From Rhizobiaceae bacterium (GTDB lineage Bacteria > Pseudomonadota > Alphaproteobacteria > Rhizobiales > Rhizobiaceae), in the NCBI GenBank assembly GCA_027000565.1, contig JALTNS010000368.1, forward strand, positions 1-40,373: a stretch of DNA of 40,373 nt. Reading direction: 5' to 3'. The translations under genes were made by a program, and so were the position numbers. Position 1 is the first letter of the stretch; each line of letters starts with the position of its first letter. Positions 1 through 8,641 of this stretch are shown here, one piece after another. The notes beneath the pieces are model-generated. The model worked only from the letters and a program-made list of their open reading frames with translations. It was not told where the DNA came from and made no database searches.

Positions 1-2247
1 GTCGCCTTCGCTGATGCCCAGTTCCGCCATATCCTCAGGATTCATTTCGATGAACGGGAACGGATAACGATCCCGCACAAAGTCATTTTCCTGATCTAAG
101 AACTGGTTTTGCCAATTGAGGTTGGAGCGGCCATTGTTGATGTAGAAGGCATGATTGGCCTTCTGCTCTGCCTTGCCCTTGGCCTGCCAGCCACGCCATG
201 CACCGGCACAGAATCGTGCCAGTTTATCGCTTGTGCCGAACTTGCCATCTGTATAGAGGCGTGTGGTACCAACCAGTTTGCCGTCCTTGTAACCGGTAAC
301 CGGTTCCTGAACACCATTGGTGCCCATGGCGCGAAGACGATCATAGGTGACTTCCGGATTGCCCTTGTTGTAACCATCCATGAAAGCATCTTCTTCAGTT
401 TTCCAGTCATACCCCTTGAACTGGTCAGCATATTCGCCTTTACCGGAAGCGCGCAGAACCCGTTCGAGGTTTTGGGCAATTCCTGCTGCAATCAGGCAAT
501 CCGGCATCGCCGAACCCGGACCATCCATATATTTTTCGGTCAAACGCAGGCGGCGTTCACCGCTCATCGAAGTCAGGTTCATTTCACCGGCTTCAACAGC
601 TGGCAGAATGACGTGTGCTGCCTGTCCGATTTGCGAATGGATGATGTCCACATTGACCGAGAAAATACCACCGGCATCTATTGCCTTGACGATAGCATCA
701 ACCAGTTGTTCCCGCGTACCACCGGCTGCGGCATCCATGGCTTCTTTCACCATATTTGTCCGCTTGTTATAGACGCGCTTGAACTCTGTGGCGTTGAGAG
801 TTGTCTTGTAGTGATCATTGGCCCAGATGTGATGAACCTTGCCTTTACCGGCGATCAGGAGTTCATCAATATATGGAGCCGGGCGGCCCACATGGGCATC
901 CGAAGGACGGTAGTAACCTTCCTGATGGCCGCCAAGACGGCAGACGCCACCACCTTCCCGACCGACATTGCCGGTTGCCAGCGCAATATTCACCAAAGCA
1001 CCGATGGTGCGATAGTTGTCGTTGCCCCAGATGATGCCTTTTTCATAGGCGGTGACGCATTTGCGGCGTTTTCCGTCTTTGGGTTCAGCGATCCATGAAG
1101 CAGCTTTGATGATATCGGCTTCAGAGACGCCGCAGATTTTAGCACCCTCCGCCACAGACATCTTGCAGGCTTCGCGAGCCAGTTCGAAACTGCCAAGGGC
1201 TGCCGGATGTGCGGCATCCTCCATCTGCACCATGCCTTGTGGCAGTGGTGAATCACCACCTGTTACCGCGCGTGGTTTGGTGCCGTTCTGGAATGTGCTG
1301 TTCTTGATGAACTCATTATCGGTCCAGCCTTTGTCGGCAATATAGGTGAACAGGGTGTTGAACAGCGCAAGGTCAGTACCTGTGTTGATCTGCAGATGCA
1401 GGACATTTTCCTTGCCGGCAAATTCCTCACAGGAATTGACAGTTACCGTGCGTCGAGGTTCGACAATCACCACCTTCGCACCGTTTTGCATTCCCGGCAC
1501 CCAGTGATTGAGGAACAGATTGGACTGGGTTTCCATTGGATTGCCGCCGACGAGCAAGATCGTGTCGGTCAGTTGATAATCCACATAGGCATAATTCAGC
1601 TCACCAACGCCCATGTCGCGGGTTGAATGAACTTCCGAATTATAGGCCGGACGATTATGAATACGGCAATATTTCACCTTCATTGATTCAAAGTACAATT
1701 TACCGGTGCCCCAGGTGTTTTCATATCCACCAGCCGAACCACCGTGATCGAACATCGAAACGAACAGATCGTCTTCGTTGTCCTTGTCGATCACCCGGGC
1801 GGTTACCTGTGCGACCAGATCAAGTGCGTCATCCCAGGAGGTTTGCTGCCAGGTGCCATAACGCCAGACCATCGGATCGGTGAGGCGTTGCTGCTGGGTT
1901 CCGGTAACGTCGGAATTTCTGTTTTCTGCCATACGCGCGCCGCGTACCGAACCAAGTCCGGAGTTAACCACACAATCCGGATCAGGCTTGATCACCAGAT
2001 GGACATTCTTGCCTTCCTGCTTGACCACATTATACATCGAAGGCGAATACCAGTTTGCGGTATTGGCATCCTGTTGTTCGCCAAGATTGGCACCCATCGC
2101 ATTGCTTGTGGCACTGCCTTCGGTGTTCACCGGCCAGGTATATGCCTTGTAGCCGCAACCGACGATGCAATAACTGCAGGTGACGTTTTGTTCTTTAGCG
2201 CCCTTGGGAATAATCGGCAGGCGGTCGATTTGTCTTTTATAAGCCAT
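1..2247 (-). CDS. aioA: Arsenite oxidase large (molybdopterin) subunit, 3' end truncated by window edge
   Basis: Manual minus-strand translation from ATG at 2247: MAYKRQIDRLPIIPKGAKEQNVTCSYCIVGCGYKAYTW... contains the C-x2-C-x3-C cluster motif and GGGVCRLGGHQEGYYRPSDAHVGRPAPYIDELL, typical of AioA; open to the window edge; Rieske subunit gene immediately upstream. Confidence 0.95.
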   Translation of the reverse strand, partial: MAYKRQIDRLPIIPKGAKEQNVTCSYCIVGCGYKAYTWPVNTEGSATSNAMGANLGEQQDANTANWYSPSMYNVVKQEGKNVHLVIKPDPDCVVNSGLGSVRGARMAENRNSDVTGTQQQRLTDPMVWRYGTWQQTSWDDALDLVAQVTARVIDKDNEDDLFVSMFDHGGSAGGYENTWGTGKLYFESMKVKYCRIHNRPAYNSEVHSTRDMGVGELNYAYVDYQLTDTILLVGGNPMETQSNLFLNHWVPGMQNGAKVVIVEPRRTVTVNSCEEFAGKENVLHLQINTGTDLALFNTLFTYIADKGWTDNEFIKNSTFQNGTKPRAVTGGDSPLPQGMVQMEDAAHPAALGSFELAREACKMSVAEGAKICGVSEADIIKAASWIAEPKDGKRRKCVTAYEKGIIWGNDNYRTIGALVNIALATGNVGREGGGVCRLGGHQEGYYRPSDAHVGRPAPYIDELLIAGKGKVHHIWANDHYKTTLNATEFKRVYNKRTNMVKEAMDAAAGGTREQLVDAIVKAIDAGGIFSVNVDIIHSQIGQAAHVILPAVEAGEMNLTSMSGERRLRLTEKYMDGPGSAMPDCLIAAGIAQNLERVLRASGKGEYADQFKGYDWKTEEDAFMDGYNKGNPEVTYDRLRAMGTNGVQEPVTGYKDGKLVGTTRLYTDGKFGTSDKLARFCAGAWRGWQAKGKAEQKANHAFYINNGRSNLNWQNQFLDQENDFVRDRYPFPFIEMNPEDMAELGISEGD

Positions 2248-2266
2248 TATGTTTTCTCCGATTTCC

Positions 2267-2788
2267 TTAAAGTACGTTGCTCAGGCGACCGTAGAGAAGC
2301 TCATCAATGCCTTCGGCATAAATGTCTCCCTTGTCGTCGATGCGAAGATTGTATTGGGGCAGGTTCATCGTTGCATGGCCCCAGATTTCCTGACCACCGG
2401 CTTCCGCGTCAAATCGCGAATGATGTACAGGGCAGTTGAACGTCTTGTCCCCTGCATTGTAATTGAGGCCATACCCCTTGTGCGGGCACATGGTGGAGAA
2501 GCCGACGATGTCGCCATCAGGACCGGCGCCACCTTCAACGGCATTGCCAAGTTTAAGCAGAACACCAGGCGCATCACCATCAGGATAAGATACATCCATG
2601 GGTTCGTTGGCCTTCAAATCGGCTATATTTCCAAGCCGGTTCGATGGATATTCAAGCACTGCTCCGCCCGCGGCGGCATTAGCCTTGGCAGGTACCGCGA
2701 CCGCTGCTGCAGCACCTGCTGCCGCAACCGCGCCGCCACGCAAAAAATGACGTCTGCCGACATCAACCATTTTATCGCATCTTTTCAT
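2267..2788 (-). CDS. aioB: Arsenite oxidase small (Rieske) subunit with Tat signal
   Basis: MKRCDKMVDVGRRHFLRGGAVAAAG (twin-arginine signal), Rieske motifs CPHKGY and CPVHHS, C-terminal YGRLSNVL; 19 nt upstream of aioA. Confidence 0.95.
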   Translation of the reverse strand: MKRCDKMVDVGRRHFLRGGAVAAAGAAAAVAVPAKANAAAGGAVLEYPSNRLGNIADLKANEPMDVSYPDGDAPGVLLKLGNAVEGGAGPDGDIVGFSTMCPHKGYGLNYNAGDKTFNCPVHHSRFDAEAGGQEIWGHATMNLPQYNLRIDDKGDIYAEGIDELLYGRLSNVL

Positions 2789-2848
2789 AAGTTTCCTCCA
2801 CTGGAATTTGACGAATGGCGCCTTGTGACGCCAGCGTCCTCAAAACAC

Positions 2849-2864
2849 AGCAATTGCCGTGCCA
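2849..2864 (-). promoter_or_regulatory. Sigma-54 (-24/-12) promoter for aioBA
   Basis: Minus strand reads TGGCACGGCAATTGCT, full match to TGGCAC-N5-TTGCW, about 60 nt upstream of the aioB ATG; a sigma-54 activator gene (aioR) is adjacent. Confidence 0.88.
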
Positions 2865-2915
2865 GTTTGGTAACTATATTTAAGTGAATAGATTCAACGG
2901 GTTATTTTTAGACAC

Positions 2916-2933
2916 ATTTCCAGTGTCGGAAAT
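2916..2933. promoter_or_regulatory. Candidate AioR upstream activator half (inverted repeat)
   Basis: ATTTCC-AGTGTC-GGAAAT perfect 6-6-6 inverted repeat upstream of the sigma-54 promoter. Confidence 0.45.
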
Positions 2934-2948
2934 ATCGGACCTGCTTTT

Positions 2949-2980
2949 TTACTGATGTTCGGAAACTCGAACATCAGTAA
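2949..2980. promoter_or_regulatory. Candidate AioR upstream activator palindrome (or hairpin)
   Basis: TTACTGATGTTCG-GAAACT-CGAACATCAGTAA perfect 13-bp inverted repeat, 5 nt beyond the aioR stop. Confidence 0.55.
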
Positions 2981-2985
2981 TTGCA

Positions 2986-4323
2986 CTACTGCTCGATTGA
3001 ATCACCCATATTGTGGCGGCGCATTTTTTCCCAAAGGGTGGTGCGCGAAACGCCCAACAGAGCTGCGGCCTTACCGGTCTGCCCCGATGTTTTTTCCAAC
3101 GCCCGAATTATTTGCCGCTTTTCAGCCGCATCGCGCACATCGGAAAGAGTGGCAATGGTTTCGCTCTGGTCTTCACCGGCATCCTTGCCCAACTCGGGAA
3201 AAAGATCAAACGGGGCCAACCGCCTCTCAGCGGAAAGAGCCACGGCCCGCTCAACCCGGTTTCGCAGTTCGCGTACATTGCCCGGCCATTCGTAGGTCAA
3301 AACTGCATCTTCAGCCAGTGACGAAAGACCTGCAATGTCCCGGCTCATGCTTTTGGAAAAAAGGTCGAGATAGTGATGCACCAAAGGCAGTATATCAGCT
3401 TCGCGCTGGCGCAGTGGCGCGATGTGTACCGGCAGCACATTGATGCGGTAATAAAGATCATTGCGGAAAGCCTTTTCCGCGATCAGCAGTTCAAGGTCAG
3501 CATTTGTCGCGCATATAACGCGGGCATTAAATTTCAATTCTTTTTCACCCCCTACCCGGGTGAACGTTCGCTCTTGCAATAATCTTAACAACCGGGTCTG
3601 AATGGCCAGAGGCAGGTCGCCAATCTCGTCAAGAAACAATATGCCGTCGCCGGCCCGTTCTGCATATCCCGCATGGTGATCGTGGGCACCGGTAAACGCA
3701 CCTTTAACATGGCCGAACAATTCGCTCTCGATCAAATCCGCCGGTATTGCCGCGCAATTTACAGCCATGAAGGGTTTTTCCGAGCGAACGGAAATCTGGT
3801 GCACAAAACTCGCCGCAACTTCCTTGCCAACGCCAGTTTCACCGGTAAGTAGGATGGAGCTGTCGATATTGGCCACACGCTGCAAAAGGTTTTCAACCTC
3901 GCGCATCGCCGGCGATGTCCCAAGTGTGCGGTCTTGCGAATTGACCATTGCGCGCTGCGACAGCAATGCATCAATCCGGTCAAGAAATTCCGGAAACTCG
4001 AACGGTTTGGTCACATAATCTCCGGCACCTGCCCGCATGAGGTCGACGGCCTGATCAATGTCGCCAAAAGCGGTGATAAACAAAAAGGGCGGCGCGCCGC
4101 ACTCGGCCTGCATTTTGCGAAATATATCATCGCCGTTGAGGTCGGGCAGGCGCAGGTCGCAGACCACGAGGTCCGGACAGTTTTTGTCCATTCCGGTACA
4201 GGCTTCAAGTCCGGTTCGCCACCATTCGGTCTCATAACCTTCCAGCATCAGCCGCTGGGTGAGCGATTCACCCATGATTGGATCATCCTCGATGACGCCG
4301 ATGGTCCAAATATCACGCCGCAT
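2986..4323 (-). CDS. aioR: Sigma-54-dependent response regulator of arsenite oxidase
   Basis: Receiver domain (VIEDDPIMGESL, VVCDLRLPDL), AAA+ domain with GETGVGKE and GAFTGA, C-terminal Fis-type HTH; start set at ATG 4323 (MRRDIWTIGVIEDD), overlapping the aioS stop. Confidence 0.92.
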   Translation of the reverse strand: MRRDIWTIGVIEDDPIMGESLTQRLMLEGYETEWWRTGLEACTGMDKNCPDLVVCDLRLPDLNGDDIFRKMQAECGAPPFLFITAFGDIDQAVDLMRAGAGDYVTKPFEFPEFLDRIDALLSQRAMVNSQDRTLGTSPAMREVENLLQRVANIDSSILLTGETGVGKEVAASFVHQISVRSEKPFMAVNCAAIPADLIESELFGHVKGAFTGAHDHHAGYAERAGDGILFLDEIGDLPLAIQTRLLRLLQERTFTRVGGEKELKFNARVICATNADLELLIAEKAFRNDLYYRINVLPVHIAPLRQREADILPLVHHYLDLFSKSMSRDIAGLSSLAEDAVLTYEWPGNVRELRNRVERAVALSAERRLAPFDLFPELGKDAGEDQSETIATLSDVRDAAEKRQIIRALEKTSGQTGKAAALLGVSRTTLWEKMRRHNMGDSIEQ

Positions 4324-5776
4324 GATCAAGTGCCTCTGCCTGTGCTTCAATCTTGATCCGGCTGGTGATCAAAGTACCACCAAAAGCCGATTTTGCGACT
4401 TCTATCACGCCGCCGGTTTCCCTCATTAGTCGCTGCACCATCCAAAGGCCAATACCGGAGCCTTCAACCACCGGTACCGCATCCTCTGCGGTGCTTGTGA
4501 TAAATTCCCGTGCCTGTTGCGGCAGGCCGACACCTGAATCACCCACCGCAATGACAAGCATATTGTCTGCGAAGTCTGCACGCATTGATATCGAGGTTCC
4601 CCTTGGAGACGCGGCAACCGCGTTGAGCAATAAATTCAGGACAACCTGCCTTACCGGGGTTGCCTGAACAGGTAATTCATCTTCGATGTTGTTTTTCCAA
4701 TCAAGTGAAATATCGCGTCGCCGCAATTCCGGCTGCAGCAGCAATGAGAGATCATCGATATCTTTTGTTGTAAGATTACGCCTGTTTCGATCAGGCCGGT
4801 AATTGGCAAGAGCAGCCGATACAACGTCGCGAATACCCGAAAGACCACGCTCCAGAAGGCTCAATGAAGACTTTCGTATTGCCGGTTTGTCTCCATGTTT
4901 ACGTAAGGTATCAACCGCATTGAACAGACCACCGAGCGGGTTATTGATTTCGTGCGCCATGCCCGCCGCCATCCGGCCTAGTGAGGCAAGATGCTCTTCC
5001 CGTGCCAGCCTGTCTGCCAGCTCCGCCCTTTCATTCACCGCCTTGGCAAGGGCATTATAGTTGCGAAACAGGCGACCGAATTCACTGTGTTTTTGCGCCA
5101 GCAGCCCGGACGGGATTTTCACGATCTGACCGCTTGCACCTTGCTCAAGGTGATCGGCCAGAACCTTTACCGGTTTCAGCATCCGTCGAACGGCCAGATA
5201 GCCGATTCCGGCAAGAAATATAGCCAGGACAAGGTTGGTCAGCACCAGCTCCCAAAAAACTTTCTGCCGCTCCTGCATCAGATGGGCAACATTGAGGGTT
5301 GCATAGATTGTCCCGATTTTTCGGTCCTGATATTGCAGATCCCGTCGCACATAGGCCCGCTGGCTGGAAGAGCCGAATTGCAACGACGCGCCATCGGAAA
5401 ATCGATTTTGATAGATATTAGGCACCGGCGATTGCGAAGCCAGCTTTCGCGGCTCAGATGATGCTATAATCCTGCCCTGCGCATCTGCAACGATGGTTTC
5501 CATGGGGCGCAGCGCCTTGTATTTGCCGCGGGAACGGTCAAGCGCGTCAAAAACCTCCCACACATCATTGCGCAATACATGGGGTATTACAGCCGCTGAA
5601 AGACCATCAAGATAGGCGCTGGTCAGGCCTGAAAGATTGTTGGTCTGGGTTTGCGAAAGACGGCTTAACACCTGTTGCGAGGCAATCACGGCAACCACAA
5701 TCATCAATGTCGCGACCAGCATCGGGGCACGAATGGTTACCGGCAGGTCACGTAACAATCTTACCGGGTTAGTCAT
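4313..5776 (-). CDS. aioS: Sensor histidine kinase for arsenite response
   Basis: N-terminal TM and periplasmic region, HAMP-like segment, MAAGMAHEINNPLGGLFNAV phosphoacceptor box, GSGIGLWMVQRLM ATP-binding motif; ATG abuts the aioX stop. Confidence 0.92.
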   Translation of the reverse strand: MTNPVRLLRDLPVTIRAPMLVATLMIVVAVIASQQVLSRLSQTQTNNLSGLTSAYLDGLSAAVIPHVLRNDVWEVFDALDRSRGKYKALRPMETIVADAQGRIIASSEPRKLASQSPVPNIYQNRFSDGASLQFGSSSQRAYVRRDLQYQDRKIGTIYATLNVAHLMQERQKVFWELVLTNLVLAIFLAGIGYLAVRRMLKPVKVLADHLEQGASGQIVKIPSGLLAQKHSEFGRLFRNYNALAKAVNERAELADRLAREEHLASLGRMAAGMAHEINNPLGGLFNAVDTLRKHGDKPAIRKSSLSLLERGLSGIRDVVSAALANYRPDRNRRNLTTKDIDDLSLLLQPELRRRDISLDWKNNIEDELPVQATPVRQVVLNLLLNAVAASPRGTSISMRADFADNMLVIAVGDSGVGLPQQAREFITSTAEDAVPVVEGSGIGLWMVQRLMRETGGVIEVAKSAFGGTLITSRIKIEAQAEALDHAA

Positions 5777-6649
5777 TCAGCCGCTCCCGACCAGGGCTAC
5801 TTTTTCAGCAATCCCGTCATAGAGGCTGGCAGGATAGGTACCAAAACTATCAAGCCCCAACAGGTTCAGCACAAACCGGCCTTCGTTGGTTTCGTCCATT
5901 TTATTGAACGCCTCGATAAGTACCTTGATATTGTCTTGTCCGATCGACTGCCGTCGACAGGCCACAGGCGGAAATCCAAGCCATTCCGATTTTCGAATTA
6001 CCCGTGTTTGACCGACGAGTTTTGGTTCACGTTTAGCCATCACTTCCCAAACATACCCGTCCACACTGCCGCTGTCGGCAAGCCCCGAGGCAACAGCCCG
6101 CACCACATTGCGGTGGCCATAGGTGAAGAATGTCTTGGAAAAATAGGTTTCCGGTTTTTCTCCGATGCTGGTCAGCAGGGCGCGGGTAACAAGAAAACCC
6201 GAGTTACTGTCCGGATCGGAAAATGCATGAATGTCACCCTGCAAATCTTTGAAGCTTCTTTCCCTGCTGTCCTGTCCGGCAATCACATAGGCCTGATAAA
6301 GTGGCTTGCCATTCCACACCGGTACAGCAATCAGGCTGAGTTCTTCACGGTTTTTAACAAACGGAAACCCGCAAATCCACGCGGCATCTATAGCGCCGGA
6401 GATCAACAGGGATGTGACTTCCTGATAGGTGCGGCGTTGCACCAGTTCAACATTTCTACCCGTTGCAACGGACAGGTATCTCTTTAGCTTTTCAAGCAAA
6501 TCAATGTCATTGGTCAAAAATACCGGCGTCAGGCCAAATCGTATTGTTTGCATCCCCTGGGCACGAACGGCAAGATTTGGCGTCGAGAGGGCCGCTGCAG
6601 TTGCAACAACCGTTGATAATACATCACGTCTTGTTGGTCCGTTTGCCAT
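5777..6649 (-). CDS. aioX: Periplasmic arsenite-binding PhnD-like protein
   Basis: Tat/Sec-like N-terminus, PhnD/phosphonate-BP fold sequence (IRFGLTPVFLTNDIDLLEKL, GAIDAAWICGFPFVK, FSDPDSNSGFLVTRALL); position directly before aioSR. Confidence 0.9.
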   Translation of the reverse strand: MANGPTRRDVLSTVVATAAALSTPNLAVRAQGMQTIRFGLTPVFLTNDIDLLEKLKRYLSVATGRNVELVQRRTYQEVTSLLISGAIDAAWICGFPFVKNREELSLIAVPVWNGKPLYQAYVIAGQDSRERSFKDLQGDIHAFSDPDSNSGFLVTRALLTSIGEKPETYFSKTFFTYGHRNVVRAVASGLADSGSVDGYVWEVMAKREPKLVGQTRVIRKSEWLGFPPVACRRQSIGQDNIKVLIEAFNKMDETNEGRFVLNLLGLDSFGTYPASLYDGIAEKVALVGSG

Positions 6650-6856
6650 CGAAAATCCTGATAGTTAAAGCGCTTGTTAAATCAAAACCAGGCGCCCATC
6701 GAGCCCGCTCGCTTGCTCTGACTATAGAGATTTTAAAATTGAACCGTCAAGTTTGGCACCAGTATGCTGCCAAGAGCCAACTTTCAAAACTTACATGGGA
6801 GGGCAAACCATTCGCCATATTGCCAACTTCTGAATTGAAGGATGAGTGTATTAATT

Positions 6857-7261
6857 TCAGACTACCCGGGCAATAATAGCATACCCCAATAAAACCAGAC
6901 AGAACTGGCCCGTTAACCAGGCCACTGTCCGGAGATAAGGGACATTGCCGAGATATAATAGGGCAAAGGTTATTCGCGCCGCGAGGTACACCTCGGCACT
7001 GGTTTGGGTCAGTGAATTTGACAACCCGGCGAGTTGGATTGTTACGATCAACGGAACAAATACCGCAAGGCTCTCCATATTATTGACGATCGTGCGTTCA
7101 ATTCTGCGGCCAAGATCCGAACCGATCGCCGGTGTATCGCGACGGCCAATACCCCAGGCCATTCCTGCACTGAAGAAGAGATATACTCCGTGGGTCGCCA
7201 CCAGCACAAACTGCAGTGCGCCAACGGCTGCCAGCAACCATAATTCTGTCGTCATAATCAT
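6857..7261 (-). CDS. MAPEG-family membrane protein
   Basis: Small four-TM protein with ERTIVNNMESLAVFVPLIVTIQLAG and AARITFALLYLGNVPYLRTVAW, characteristic of MAPEG. Confidence 0.8.
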   Translation of the reverse strand: MIMTTELWLLAAVGALQFVLVATHGVYLFFSAGMAWGIGRRDTPAIGSDLGRRIERTIVNNMESLAVFVPLIVTIQLAGLSNSLTQTSAEVYLAARITFALLYLGNVPYLRTVAWLTGQFCLVLLGYAIIARVV

Positions 7262-7651
7262 TATCCTGTGTTGAGGGGGGCCGAAATTTGCCTCAATTTA
7301 TCAACTGGTTTTGTGTGAAGCAATTGACCGCTGGCTCCCACGAGCCACAGCACAACTGAGGTATTGCCAACATGAGCAGGTTGAAAGGCAATATATTCCC
7401 GGTTCCATCAACTGCTTGGGCGGTGCCGAAAGAGGTAACAAGCCGGTGCGGGGCAACTGTCACATTGCGCATTTCTTTCGCCAATTCCGGCACAGGACCA
7501 AAATGCTTCGTGTAACCGGCAAATGCATGGCCAGTTATCAACAAATTCTGGACAGCCATAGTCCACTATTCAGCCAATCCCTGGTCTTCTTCGCTTTACC
7601 CGCATGTGCCAATTTCTCTTCCTGCCCGACGTTTGCTCACAAGCCTTTCAT

Positions 7652-8368
7652 CTATGGAATTGAATCCAGATGTTTGACCAGTTCTTCCGGCTGCGACAGG
7701 AACGGTGAATGATCTGTATCCATGACAAATACATTTTCACATGGATTTGCGGTGTACATGGCTTTTTGTGATTTTGGCGTAATGGCCCAGTCTTGCAGAC
7801 AATTGACGTAATACCTTGGCACCTGCCCCCATCGTTCGTCGGTCAGCTGAACGGGTGTTGCAAACGGCGCAGATGCCTGCGCACCAAGTTTCGATTTTGC
7901 CCATTCTATGTCCTTATCCGAACAACAATTGTAGAGCGCGTCTTTCAAGGCATCCTGATTGAAAGTCATGGTCGACTGATCTTCCGAGAAAGTCAGGTTA
8001 CGCAACACAAGATTTTCAGTATCCGGCTGCGCCTGATCGAGCAGACACTGGCCACTGGACAGCAAAAACGCCGCCATGAATACCTGTGCCTTGAATTTTT
8101 CAGGCGCATATTCAACTGCTTGTGAATTGCTGAGTCCAGTCATCGAATGACCGACAACGATCACCGGTTCAGATGCACTGGATGCAAAATCAACCGTCGC
8201 ACGGGCATAGAGATCAAGCGTTATTTCATTAATTGGCGTCTTGTCATCGCCATGCCCCGGCAGGTCTGGCGCCATGACGGTATGACCCCTGGCTTCAAGC
8301 AATGGTTTGACTTTGTCCCAGCACCAACCACCGTGCCAGCCACCGTGAATTAACAAATATGTCGACAT
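7652..8368 (-). CDS. Alpha/beta hydrolase (esterase / hydroxynitrile-lyase-like branch)
   Basis: LIHGGWHGGWCWDKV, nucleophile elbow VVGHSMTG, C-terminal DTDHSPFLSQPEEL. Confidence 0.85.
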   Translation of the reverse strand: MSTYLLIHGGWHGGWCWDKVKPLLEARGHTVMAPDLPGHGDDKTPINEITLDLYARATVDFASSASEPVIVVGHSMTGLSNSQAVEYAPEKFKAQVFMAAFLLSSGQCLLDQAQPDTENLVLRNLTFSEDQSTMTFNQDALKDALYNCCSDKDIEWAKSKLGAQASAPFATPVQLTDERWGQVPRYYVNCLQDWAITPKSQKAMYTANPCENVFVMDTDHSPFLSQPEELVKHLDSIP

Positions 8369-8444
8369 AATTTTTTCCTCCCGTTTGCAAAAACCTCAAT
8401 TATCCCTTTGAAATTATGAGGTAAATTCATCAAGTTGACAAACC

Positions 8445-8459
8445 GTCAACATAGTTTAC
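8445..8459. promoter_or_regulatory. Candidate MarR operator, site 1
   Basis: GTCAACATAGTTTAC with downstream TATAT; 20-nt stretch GTCAACATAGTTTACTATAT differs at two positions from GTCAACATTGTTGACTATAT at 19577. Confidence 0.5.
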
Positions 8460-8466
8460 TATATTG

Positions 8467-8496
8467 GTTGATTACACAACTCACTCGCGCTAGTCA
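8467..8496 (+). promoter_or_regulatory. Putative sigma-70-type promoter with operator GTTG-N6-CAAC
   Basis: TTGATT-N17-TAGTCA; GTTGATTACACAAC overlaps the -35; segment similar to 10039-10069. Confidence 0.5.
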
Positions 8497-8641
8497 ATGT
8501 CTGGTTGACCTGTCAGTTCAAATTAATGATCAGCAGAACGGCGTGATAACAGGCAGAAATAATGCCAACCGGAAAAGTCAAAGGCCGCTCGGCTAAAACA
8601 TTTTCCCGCCTGTGTGGTGAGTTCAACAGGGAGGAACCAAA

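Noticed and set aside
109-1098. 329-aa plus-strand ORF
   Set aside because: Antisense to aioA, whose minus-strand frame gives a clear arsenite oxidase sequence; the ORF translation has no recognisable family features
2249-2887. 212-aa plus-strand ORF
   Set aside because: Antisense shadow of aioB and its promoter region
2949-2980. Reading the 13-bp hairpin as the aioR rho-independent terminator
   Set aside because: In the direction of aioR transcription the stem is followed by AAAAAAGC, not a U tract; the plus-direction flank TTGCAC is not a U tract either
6754-6768. Possible second sigma-54 promoter TGGCACCAGTATGC on the plus strand upstream of aioX
   Set aside because: GG-to-GC spacing is one base short and the strand is opposite to aioX
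7293-7559. 88-aa minus-strand ORF between MAPEG and alpha/beta hydrolase genes
   Set aside because: No recognisable family or convincing RBS; could be gene debris but not supportable
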